This document shows, piece after piece, positions 41,269 to 48,993 of a stretch of DNA of 64,000 nucleotides. Both the position numbers and the translations under genes were made by a program. The notes below the pieces were generated by a model that had not been told where the DNA came from, did not search any database, and saw only the letters and a list, made by a program, of their open reading frames with translations. Source of the DNA: Acidimicrobiia bacterium (GTDB lineage: Bacteria; Actinomycetota; Acidimicrobiia; Spongiisociales; UBA5794); assembly GCA_036396535.1 (NCBI GenBank), contig DASWKR010000065.1:1-64000 (forward strand), read 5' to 3'. How positions within the stretch are numbered: the stretch's first letter is position 1; each line of letters begins with the position of its first letter.

Positions 41269-42621
41269 GTGGCCACCGCCGGCAAGAACGACCCCCGCAC
41301 GGTGTTCGGTTGGGCGATGTACGACTGGGCGAACTCGGCGTACATCACCATCTTCGGCGCGGTCGTCGCCGCCTTCTTCACGGACTCGATCGTGCCCGAC
41401 GAGGGACTCTGGGGCCTGAGCGGCGAGACGTTGTGGGCGGCCGTCGTTTCGGTCGGAGCGATCGTGTTGTTCCTCTGGATGCCCATCATCGGCGCCATCG
41501 CCGACTACTCGGCGGCCAAGAGGGCTTTTCTGCGCGTCTTCGCCGTGTTCGGTGCGATCGTCACCATGCTCGTGCCGTTCGTCCCGGACGGCGCCGTGCT
41601 GCCGTTCCTGTTCCTCGTGCTGCTCACCCAGGTCGGCTTCGTCGGGGCGAACGTCTTCTACGACGGTTTCCTGCCTGACATCACGACCGACGCCACGATC
41701 GACCGGGTTTCGTCAAGGGGATTCGCCTTCGGGTACATCGGCGGAGGCCTCTACCTGCTCCTGGCGTTCGTGCTGCTCACGCTGAGCGGCGACGACGGGG
41801 CGACCGGGCTCGCTGAGGCGACGGCAGCACGCATCGGTATCTTCGGGGCCGGCGTCTGGTGGCTCGGGTTCACGTGGTTCGCCCTCGCCCGTTTCCCGGA
41901 GACCGGAGTCCCCGAACAGCTTCCCGCCGAGTACGGCGGGACCGCCAGGTGGAGGGCATACGCCTCCATCGGGTTCAGGAGGACGATCTCGACCGGTAAG
42001 AAGCTGCGCCGGTTCCCGCAGATCCTCCTCTTCGTCCTGGCCTTCCTCTTCTACAACGACGGCACCCAGACAGTCATCGCCATCAGCGGTGCATACGCAG
42101 AGGACACCCTGGGTCTCGAGCTCACCCAGATCGCCACCGCCTTCCTCATCGTGCAGTTCATCGCCTTCTTCGGGGCACTCGGTTTCGGAGTGCTCGCCGG
42201 TCGGATCGGCGCCAAGCGAGCGATCATCGTGTCGCTCGTCATCTGGGTGGGGCTCGCCATCGGGGCATACTTCCTCCCGGAGGGCGAGGCGCTGCCGTTC
42301 TATGGGCTGGCAGCCGTCGTCGGTTTCGTGCTCGGGGGCGTCCAAGCTCTGTCCCGATCGCTCTACGGGTCGATGATCCCCGAGGAGGCGTCCGCCGAGT
42401 TCTACGGGTTCTTCTCGGTGTTCTCGAAGTTCTCCGCCATCTGGGGCCCGCTCGTGTTCGCCATCGTCAGTGCCGTCACGGACTCCGGCAGGCCCGCCAT
42501 CGTCTCGATCGTCGTCTTCTTCATCGTCGGGATGGTCCTGCTCGGACGGGTCGACGTCGATGAGGCGAGAGCGTCGCGGGAGCGGTGGCGCTTCGAAGGC
42601 GTCGAAGCCACGGTCGACTGA
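41269..42621 (+). CDS. MFS transporter, UMF1/Atg22-like family
   Basis: The 450-residue protein has about 12 transmembrane helices and the N-terminal FGWAMYDWANSAYITIFGAV typical of UMF1/Atg22-like transporters. GIGGG-like GFAFGYIGGGLYLLLAFVLL and FYNDGTQTVIAISG, where the family motif DG is conserved, follow. Substrates of these bacterial proteins are unknown; yeast Atg22 exports amino acids from the vacuole. TAGCCT at 41254-41259 lies 9 nt before the GTG. It is divergent from the copper lipoprotein gene, about 80 bp apart. Confidence 0.87.
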   Translation: MATAGKNDPRTVFGWAMYDWANSAYITIFGAVVAAFFTDSIVPDEGLWGLSGETLWAAVVSVGAIVLFLWMPIIGAIADYSAAKRAFLRVFAVFGAIVTMLVPFVPDGAVLPFLFLVLLTQVGFVGANVFYDGFLPDITTDATIDRVSSRGFAFGYIGGGLYLLLAFVLLTLSGDDGATGLAEATAARIGIFGAGVWWLGFTWFALARFPETGVPEQLPAEYGGTARWRAYASIGFRRTISTGKKLRRFPQILLFVLAFLFYNDGTQTVIAISGAYAEDTLGLELTQIATAFLIVQFIAFFGALGFGVLAGRIGAKRAIIVSLVIWVGLAIGAYFLPEGEALPFYGLAAVVGFVLGGVQALSRSLYGSMIPEEASAEFYGFFSVFSKFSAIWGPLVFAIVSAVTDSGRPAIVSIVVFFIVGMVLLGRVDVDEARASRERWRFEGVEATVD

Positions 42622-42657
42622 CCGGCGTAGCCCGTAGGGGCCACTACGTTGCCTGGG

Positions 42658-43959
42658 ATGCCCAAGGCCCTGCTCGTCATGCTCCTCGGCGCCCTGGCGG
42701 CATCGTCGTGCGCCACCGACGGTGTGTCCGGGGCGAGCACCACCGTCGTCCCGGTGTCGGCTCCGTCGTCGACGACCTCGCCTCCGACGACGGATCCGCC
42801 GGGCACCACCCCGGCGGAGCCCACCACGACCGGGCAGCCAACGACGACTGTGTCGCCGACGACGACTGTGTCGCCGACGACGACCGTGCCGCCGCTCGAC
42901 GAGCTCGACCTGGAGTTGGAGCTCGTCGCCGAGGGCTTCAGGCAGCCGGTCTTCGTCACGGCGCCTCCCGACGACCCGCGCCTGTTCATCGTCGATCAGC
43001 CTGGGACGATCTGGGTGATCGACGGTGGAGACCCGGTTCTGTTCCTCGACATCAGCGACCGTGTGCTCGCCGAGGGCGAGCGGGGTCTCCTCGGCCTTGC
43101 CTTCCCGCCCGACTTCGCCACGACGGGCCTCTTCTACGTGGATTACACGGATGGAAACGGAGACACCAACATCGCCGAGTTCGCCGTGACGGCCGACTCG
43201 GGCGTCGCCGATCCCGACTCGGAGCGGACGGTTCTGGAGGTCTCCCAGCCGGCCTCGAACCACAACGGGGGAATGATCGCATTCGGCCCGGACGGAGCCC
43301 TGTGGATCGGCATGGGCGACGGGGGGCGCTCGAACGACGCCTTCGGCAACGGCCAGGATCCGGACACGCTGCTCGGAGCGATGCTGCGCATCCAGCCGTC
43401 CGCGGGGAACGGGGCCGAGTACCAGATCCCGCCGGACAACCCGTATGTCGACGGCGGCGGTGCGCCGGAAGTGTGGGCGATAGGTCTGCGCAACCCGTGG
43501 CGATGGTCGTTCGACGGCACCGTCCTCTGGATAGCCGACGTGGGCCAGAACACCATCGAGGAGATCGACACTCACGACACGACCGAGGGAGGCGGCGCCA
43601 ACTTCGGCTGGCCGATCATGGAGGGCGGTTCCTGCTTCCAGGAGAAGGACTGCGACCGGTCGGGCTTGATCCAGCCCGTTGCCGACTACACCCACGCAGA
43701 GGGATGCTCGGTGAGCGGCGGCTATGTGTACCGGGGCGGGTCGATCCCGTCGTTGGACGGCCAGTACTTCTACGGCGACTACTGCGGCGGGTGGATCAGG
43801 TCGCTGGCGATCGGGGCGGACGGCGCCGTGGCAGGACGCGAGTGGTTCCCGAGCGGTGAGGTCGGAGGCTTGACGTCGTTCGGGGTCGACTCCTCGGGCG
43901 AGCTGTATGTCACGTCGACGTCTGGAGAGGTGTGGCGCCTCGTCGCCGCCGGACGATAG
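42658..43959 (+). CDS. PQQ-type sugar dehydrogenase-like beta-propeller lipoprotein, paralogue
   Basis: About 433 residues start with a lipoprotein signal (LGALAASSC) and a Thr-rich linker (TTTVSPTTTVSPTTTV). The GSDH propeller follows: LVAEGFRQPVFVTAPPDDPR, RGLLGLAFPPDFATTGLFYV, SQPASNHNGGMIAFGPDGA, WAIGLRNPWRWSFDG and GGANFGWPIMEGG. It resembles the protein encoded at 37.4-38.7 kb at every block and is its probable paralogue. TACGTT at 42645-42650 lies 7 nt before the ATG. PQQ as cofactor and the sugar are family inferences. Confidence 0.83.
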   Translation: MPKALLVMLLGALAASSCATDGVSGASTTVVPVSAPSSTTSPPTTDPPGTTPAEPTTTGQPTTTVSPTTTVSPTTTVPPLDELDLELELVAEGFRQPVFVTAPPDDPRLFIVDQPGTIWVIDGGDPVLFLDISDRVLAEGERGLLGLAFPPDFATTGLFYVDYTDGNGDTNIAEFAVTADSGVADPDSERTVLEVSQPASNHNGGMIAFGPDGALWIGMGDGGRSNDAFGNGQDPDTLLGAMLRIQPSAGNGAEYQIPPDNPYVDGGGAPEVWAIGLRNPWRWSFDGTVLWIADVGQNTIEEIDTHDTTEGGGANFGWPIMEGGSCFQEKDCDRSGLIQPVADYTHAEGCSVSGGYVYRGGSIPSLDGQYFYGDYCGGWIRSLAIGADGAVAGREWFPSGEVGGLTSFGVDSSGELYVTSTSGEVWRLVAAGR

Positions 43960-43966
43960 GTCGGGC

Positions 43967-44467
43967 TCAGAAGCGGAAGCTGCGGTCGTGGAGGCTCGGT
44001 CCGGCCAGCCACTCCCTGGCTGCGTCGCCCGGGATGAACATCTCGACGTGGCCGAGTGTCCGGAATCCCAACGCATGGAAGAACCGAACCGCTTCCCCAT
44101 TGCGTGCGACCGGGCGCACTCCGACGGTGGCGGCGCCGCCGGCCAGAGACGCATCGACGGCGGTCGCGACGAGGGCCGCCCCGATGCCGGTGCGTCTGTG
44201 AGCGGCCGCCACGACCACGGGCTCGATCTCTCCTTCGTCACCGTCGATCAGCAGCCCGGCGAGCCCCACGACGACACCACCGGCAACAGCCACCCACGTC
44301 CCGACCCTGGTCGGCAGCGCCAGGTAGTCGTTGAAACCTGCACCGGGATCGTCACCCCCGATGTCGTCGGCGCGGTAGATCGCCCTGTGGTGCTCGGTCA
44401 GCTCTGCCCACAGAGCCCTGCATGCGTCGTGGTCCGGGTCGGCGTACGGCCGGACGGCAGCGTCCAT
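43967..44467 (-). CDS. GNAT-family N-acetyltransferase
   Basis: The 166-residue protein has the GNAT core: VAVAGGVVVGLAGLLIDGDE (strands 3-4), then EPVVVAAAHRRTGIGAALVA with the acetyl-CoA-binding (R/Q)xxGxG motif, and ARNGEAVRFFHALGFRTLGH. Substrate is unknown. CACAAT (complement of 44474-44479) lies 6 nt before the ATG. It is divergent from the ribokinase gene, with 44 bp between starts. It is convergent with the PQQ-type gene. Confidence 0.87.
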   Translation of the reverse strand: MDAAVRPYADPDHDACRALWAELTEHHRAIYRADDIGGDDPGAGFNDYLALPTRVGTWVAVAGGVVVGLAGLLIDGDEGEIEPVVVAAAHRRTGIGAALVATAVDASLAGGAATVGVRPVARNGEAVRFFHALGFRTLGHVEMFIPGDAAREWLAGPSLHDRSFRF

Positions 44468-44473
44468 CCGACC

Positions 44474-44504
44474 ATTGTGGTCGACCTCGGCCTCGCCGTA
44501 CCAT
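44474..44504. promoter_or_regulatory. Divergent leaderless promoters, GNAT / ribokinase
   Basis: CACAAT on the minus strand (44474-44479) serves the acetyltransferase gene. TACCAT on the plus strand (44499-44504) serves the ribokinase gene. They are 6 and 7 nt from the respective starts, and the whole divergent region is 44 bp. Confidence 0.55.
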
Positions 44505-44511
44505 CGCCGCC

Positions 44512-45402
44512 ATGTCGATCGCCGTGGTCGGGAGCCTCAACCAGGACATCGTCGCCAGGGTCGAGCGGCACCCTCTCCCGGGCGAGACCGTCCTCAGCCA
44601 TGGGCACTTCGTCGCCCCCGGCGGCAAGGGTGGCAATCAGGCAGTGGCGGCGGCCCGGCTCGGCCAGAGCGTGGCCATGGTGGGGAGGGTCGGCGCCGAC
44701 GCCGCAGGGCGTGACATGGTTGCCGCCCTGCTCGCCGACGGGGTCGACGTCACTCACGTCCTCACGGACGAAGGGGCGACCGGGGTGGCGCTCATCACCC
44801 TCGACGACGCCGGCGAGAACGCCATCGTGGTGAGCCCCGGGGCGAACGCCAGGCTCACCGCAGCCGACGTCGAGGACGCCGCCCCGCTCGTCTCCGCTGC
44901 CAGCGTCGTCCTCTTGCAGCTCGAGGTGCCGCTCGAGGCCGTCGCCGCGGCGGCGGCGCTGGCGACCGGCACGGTGGTGCTCAACCCGGCGCCTGCCCGC
45001 CCTCTCCCCGCCTCTCTCCTCGAACGGATCACCGTCCTCGTCCCGAACCGCTCCGAGCTCGGGATCCTCGCGGGACAGGAAGAGCCGCACGACGTGGCTG
45101 CGGCGGCGGCGCTGGCGTCGCGGGTCGCGCCGACCGTGGTGGTGACCCTCGGCGAGGACGGGGCGATTCTCGTCAGGGGCGACGACTATCTGCACGTCCC
45201 GGCGCCTCCCGTCGTCCCGGTCGACACGACCGCAGCCGGCGACGCCTTCTGCGGAGCGCTCGCCGACGGCATGGCTCGGGGCCACCCGCTCGACGAGGCG
45301 GTGCGGTGGGCGGTCGCCGCCGGCGCGGCGGCGACCACTCGTTTGGGGGCGCAGCCCTCGCTCCCCTCGCGCCGCCACGTCGAGTCCCTTCTCGGCGCCT
45401 GA
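44512..45402 (+). CDS. rbsK: Ribokinase-family carbohydrate kinase
   Basis: The 296-residue PfkB-family kinase has the N-terminal AVVGSLNQDIVARVERHPLP, then GGKGGNQAVAAARLG, and the C-terminal DTTAAGDAFCGALADGMARG, which holds the catalytic Asp and anion hole. These match ribokinase, which phosphorylates D-ribose to ribose-5-phosphate. A nucleoside hydrolase gene lies about 1.3 kb downstream, so ribose released from nucleosides is a plausible substrate. TACCAT is 7 nt before the ATG. Confidence 0.88.
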   Translation: MSIAVVGSLNQDIVARVERHPLPGETVLSHGHFVAPGGKGGNQAVAAARLGQSVAMVGRVGADAAGRDMVAALLADGVDVTHVLTDEGATGVALITLDDAGENAIVVSPGANARLTAADVEDAAPLVSAASVVLLQLEVPLEAVAAAAALATGTVVLNPAPARPLPASLLERITVLVPNRSELGILAGQEEPHDVAAAAALASRVAPTVVVTLGEDGAILVRGDDYLHVPAPPVVPVDTTAAGDAFCGALADGMARGHPLDEAVRWAVAAGAAATTRLGAQPSLPSRRHVESLLGA

Positions 45403-45410
45403 CGATTCGA

Positions 45411-46616
45411 TCAAGGGGCGGCCGGCTCGCTGGGGGCGCCGGCGCGCACGGAGAGCCGCCGTAGGACGAGGAGGGCCGCCGCGATGACGATCGGGGCGAT
45501 CAGCAGACTGCGTCCCCCGAACCACAACACGGTCGCGAATGCGACGCCCCTGTGGGCGATCACAGCCGCGGCGACCAGCCCGAACAGGGCGACCACGTCG
45601 GGCCTGGCGTGGATGCGGGAGCGCCACAGGAGTGCCGCCGGTACCAGCAGGATCACGAGGTCGTAGTCGAACGTGTACGGCGAGATGAGCAGTCCGGCCC
45701 CGATGGCGAGCACGAAGCGGTCACTTGCAGGCACTCCCCGAGAGAACCGCCGCCAGCCGGCGACGACGACAACGGCGAGGGCGAGCCACGCCGCCCGCGC
45801 CAGAGACGCCCCGGCGAGCAGCGTGAATGTCGCCCGAGCCGTCACGTGCCTCGCAAGGCGACCCGGTTCGAGGGCGTCGGTCGACTCGAGAACGTGGGTC
45901 AGGTAGCCGGACCAGGCCGCCGGCGCCGTCAGGACGCTGATACCGATGAGGGCGGCTGCCGTCGCCGCTGCGCCGGACAGCTCGCGCCTGTGCACTCTCG
46001 GGTCGGTCACCCACAGCAGCGCCAACCCGATGGCGTACTGCGGCTTCAGGACGAGCAGGCCGCCGAGGATCCCCTGGACGACATGGAGCTGGTCGCGTGA
46101 CCGGAGGTGGGCGACGAGCCCGATGATGCCGGCGGCGATGATGCTGAGTTGCCCGAGGCGAAGCGCCCAGGCGACGGGGGCGAAGAGCAGGCACAGCGAG
46201 ATCCACGCCGTCGACATGCCGAGCTTGCGGAGCGCCAGCACGGCGAGGGCGACGCCGACAGACGTGACGATCAGCCAGCCCACCAGCTGGCTCAGCTCGG
46301 CGAATGTCGCCGTCAGCTGGCCGAGCATCGGTGTGAAGAGCAACTTCGGAGCGGGCGGGGGCACCTGGTAGCCGACGACGCCCGAGAGGGCTTCGAGGAA
46401 TGCCTCGGGCGAGCGCACCAGGGTCCCCCCGGCGCGCACCAGGCTTCCTGCCGCCTGGATGGTCGCCGAGTCGGCCGCCCAGCCGTAATCCCAGAGATCG
46501 ACGACATTCAGACCATCGGGCGCCCTGCGTGTCAGCCAGTCGACCCATTCGAGCGCCTGGACGGCCAGCGAGAGCGCCAGGGCGGCTGCGCCCCAGCGGC
46601 GGACGGCATCTCTCAC
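45411..46616 (-). CDS. DUF2029/GT87-like integral membrane glycosyltransferase
   Basis: The 401-residue polytopic protein has about 10 hydrophobic helices. LLVLKPQYAIGLALLW, with the KPQ motif, and ISPYTFDYDLVILLVPAALL with DYD are typical of DUF2029/GT87 polyprenyl-phosphate mannosyltransferases. In mycobacteria such enzymes act in lipoarabinomannan and PIM synthesis. It is encoded opposite the kinase and hydrolase genes. The GTG start has no clear -10 or ribosome-binding site. Confidence 0.78.
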   Translation of the reverse strand: MRDAVRRWGAAALALSLAVQALEWVDWLTRRAPDGLNVVDLWDYGWAADSATIQAAGSLVRAGGTLVRSPEAFLEALSGVVGYQVPPPAPKLLFTPMLGQLTATFAELSQLVGWLIVTSVGVALAVLALRKLGMSTAWISLCLLFAPVAWALRLGQLSIIAAGIIGLVAHLRSRDQLHVVQGILGGLLVLKPQYAIGLALLWVTDPRVHRRELSGAAATAAALIGISVLTAPAAWSGYLTHVLESTDALEPGRLARHVTARATFTLLAGASLARAAWLALAVVVVAGWRRFSRGVPASDRFVLAIGAGLLISPYTFDYDLVILLVPAALLWRSRIHARPDVVALFGLVAAAVIAHRGVAFATVLWFGGRSLLIAPIVIAAALLVLRRLSVRAGAPSEPAAP

Positions 46617-46670
46617 CGCCGGCCTGCAGGGGTTCTCGGCTCTCGGACCACGCTCCTAGTCTCGTCGGCT

Positions 46671-47612
46671 GTGAGCGGGCGACCAATCATCATCGACACC
46701 GACCCGGGCCAGGACGACGCCGTCGCCATCCTCGTGGCACTCGCCTCGCCGGAGCTCGACGTGCGGGCGATCACCACCGTTGCCGGCAACGTCCCGCTCC
46801 CGCTCACGACGAAGAACGCCCTCATGCTCTGCGAGCTGGCCGGGCGGACCGACGTGCCGGTGCACGCCGGATGCGCCGGGCCCCTCGTGAGGCCGCTCTT
46901 CACCGCCGAGTACGTGCACGGGCCGACCGGTCTCGACGGAGCCAACCTCCCCGATCCGGTCACCACCCCGGCTCCCGGCCACGGCGTCGACGCCCTCATC
47001 GACATCGTGATGGCGTCCGACGACGTGACGATCTGCCCCCTGGGACCGCTCACGAACGTCGCCATGGCCATGGTGAAGGAGCCGGCCATCGTTTCCCGGA
47101 TTCGAGAGATCGTCATGATGGGGGGCGGCTTCTTCGAGGGCGGCAACGTGACGCCCGCCGCCGAGTTCAACATCTACGTCGACCCGCACGCCGCTCATCG
47201 GGTGTTCCGGAGCGGTGTCCCCATCACGATGATGCCGCTCGACGTCACCCACAAGGCGGTGACGACCCCCGACAGGATCGAGGCGTTCCGCAGGCTGGCG
47301 ACCCCGGCCGGCACTGCCGTCGCCGGGATGCTCGACTTCTTCGACCGCTACGACATCGAGAAGTACGGATCGGAGGGAGGGCCGCTGCACGATCCATGCG
47401 TCATCGCCTACCTCCTCGAGCCCGACATCTTCTCGGGCAAGCCTTGCCATGTCGAGATCGAGATCGCATCGGAGGCCACCATCGGCATGACCCTGGTCGA
47501 CTGGTGGGGCGTGACCGGCAGTGAGCCGAATGCGCTCGTCATCGGCGACCTCGATCCCGACCGCTTCTTCTCGCTGCTCGTCGACAGGATCGCCACCGTC
47601 GCCCATGACTAG
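46671..47612 (+). CDS. Inosine/uridine-preferring nucleoside hydrolase
   Basis: The 313-residue protein starts with PIIIDTDPGQDDAVAILVAL, the calcium-binding DxDxxxDD motif of the nucleoside hydrolase family. TTVAGNVPLPLTTKNALMLC, VMMGGGFFEGGNVTPAAEFN (catalytic Asn/Glu region) and GGPLHDPCVIAYLL, with the His/Asp motif, follow. It splits a purine or pyrimidine ribonucleoside into base and ribose. TAGTCT at 46657-46662 lies 8 nt before the GTG. With the ribokinase upstream and the pyrimidine locus at 59.6-64 kb, it suits a nucleoside-salvage role. Confidence 0.9.
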   Translation: MSGRPIIIDTDPGQDDAVAILVALASPELDVRAITTVAGNVPLPLTTKNALMLCELAGRTDVPVHAGCAGPLVRPLFTAEYVHGPTGLDGANLPDPVTTPAPGHGVDALIDIVMASDDVTICPLGPLTNVAMAMVKEPAIVSRIREIVMMGGGFFEGGNVTPAAEFNIYVDPHAAHRVFRSGVPITMMPLDVTHKAVTTPDRIEAFRRLATPAGTAVAGMLDFFDRYDIEKYGSEGGPLHDPCVIAYLLEPDIFSGKPCHVEIEIASEATIGMTLVDWWGVTGSEPNALVIGDLDPDRFFSLLVDRIATVAHD

Positions 47613-47716
47613 ACCGATGCCGCGTATCACGAATGACCCTGGGGCGTCGGCTCTGCGCTGATACCGTGTTGCCCGGTGGGCTCATCTGGGCAGAGTCCTC
47701 GTCAGGGGGTGGGGGT

Positions 47717-47938
47717 ATGTCATACGAGACGGCGGCCGCGCTCGTCACAGGCACGAAGTCATGTGAGCGATGCTCCGGTGACATGGTGAAGCTGGAGATC
47801 GGGACCCGGCTGTCGGTGCACATGCCGGGGGACACGCCCGAGGCGTACTGGACGGCGACCCCTCTCGACAGCTGGACGTGCACGGACTGTGGCAAGACGG
47901 ACCTGTTCGCCAGGAACCCTCGGATCTTCAAGCGTTAG
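47717..47938 (+). CDS. Small zinc-ribbon-like protein
   Basis: The 73-residue product has two CxxC pairs, CERC and CTDC, 40 residues apart, which could form one zinc-ribbon. The intervening VKLEIGTRLSVHMPGD and YWTATPLDSWTC are polar. No known family was recognised. The ATG at 47717 was chosen because a G-rich site (GGGGGTGGGGG) lies before it, and the upstream extension is not conserved-looking. A longer start at 47633 remains possible. Confidence 0.6.
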   Translation: MSYETAAALVTGTKSCERCSGDMVKLEIGTRLSVHMPGDTPEAYWTATPLDSWTCTDCGKTDLFARNPRIFKR

Positions 47939-48036
47939 CGGACGGCTCAGCGAAACGCCTCGTGCCGCCCGGCCGCCCGCGGCCGTCTTCCGCGTAGAAC
48001 GCCTTCCTGTCACACCCCGTCGGTACCATCGGCCAC

Positions 48037-48993
48037 ATGGCTAGATTGCACGTCGAGGGGTGGGCGCCTGAGTACGGCAACCCGTTCGACCCCGATCCCG
48101 AGCTGCTCGACGAGACGAAGGTCGACGAGGCCGTCGAGATAGCCGGGCGATGGGACCCGATCGACGGACAGGACGACGGCGTCGAGGTGATCGCCTTCGT
48201 CGACGGAGTGCGTCGGGTCGACGCTCGGCTCGTCCTCGACGATACCTCCGGCCCGGTCCCGGGAATCTGCGGGTCGTTCGGCGTCGGAGCCGTGCTCTGG
48301 GACCGCGCCCGGGAGATCTCCGAGTTCGAGTCGTGCCTCGTTCACCGGCTGGCCCTCTTCGGCTCCGGGAGGGGCCACCCCTTCCCACCCGTCTCGCCGG
48401 AGCTGACGTACTCCAGCGAGTCGGTCGCCGAGTCCGATCCGGCTGCATTGATCCAGCGCTTCCACGGGGCGATGCGCAAGGCCGAGGCGGTGCTGTCCGA
48501 GCGGCTCGCCCAGCAAGGGCTCTTCGTCGTCGCCGACGGTCCCATCAACGACCTGTCGGCGACCGAGAAGGTGGGCTACATCAAGACCCACCGGGCGCCC
48601 TACCTCTCGGAGGTGGCTCTTCCCGTCGTGGGGCGCTTGCGCGCCGGCCAGAGGACCCCCCTCTTCCTCATCGGTGCAGGGGGCGCCTACCCGCGCTACT
48701 CGTGGTACTTCAAGCTCGCCGACCTGCCGGGCGGTCACTCGTGGACGGGCGTCGTGCGCGGGGAGCTCTCGAGCCACCTCGATCTGGCGACGGCCGTCAA
48801 CGTCGCCAACCGGGCGACGGCTGTGCTCCCGCTCGTGGGGTCGCAGCCGCACCGGGACCCGAGAGCGCCGCAGAACCTCGTTCCGATAGCCGCCCTCGAG
48901 CGCCGGCTGCGCCGGCTCCTCGGTGATGGGACATTCGTGCACCGCCAGCTACGGTCTGCAGTGATGCGCGACCTCGCAGGATCGGGGCGATGA
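48037..48993 (+). CDS. nurA: NurA-like nuclease of an end-resection operon
   Basis: The 318-residue protein has the NurA-domain layout. An N-terminal VEVIAFVDGVRRVDARLV carries an active-site-like Asp56 in the DG motif. QGLFVVADGPINDLS carries Asp167, and downstream are ATEKVGYIKTH and PRYSWYFKLADLPGGHSW. NurA is a 5'-3' nuclease that acts with HerA in archaea. TACCAT at 48024-48029 is 7 nt before the ATG. It overlaps the HerA-like gene by 4 bp (ATGA) and heads a four-gene operon with sbcD and sbcC. The resemblance is by motif and context and is not proven by alignment. Confidence 0.75.
   Translation: MARLHVEGWAPEYGNPFDPDPELLDETKVDEAVEIAGRWDPIDGQDDGVEVIAFVDGVRRVDARLVLDDTSGPVPGICGSFGVGAVLWDRAREISEFESCLVHRLALFGSGRGHPFPPVSPELTYSSESVAESDPAALIQRFHGAMRKAEAVLSERLAQQGLFVVADGPINDLSATEKVGYIKTHRAPYLSEVALPVVGRLRAGQRTPLFLIGAGGAYPRYSWYFKLADLPGGHSWTGVVRGELSSHLDLATAVNVANRATAVLPLVGSQPHRDPRAPQNLVPIAALERRLRRLLGDGTFVHRQLRSAVMRDLAGSGR

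Noticed and set aside
41713-44241. 842-residue frame on the minus strand
   Set aside because: It is antisense to the UMF1 transporter and PQQ-type genes, with charged, low-complexity sequence.
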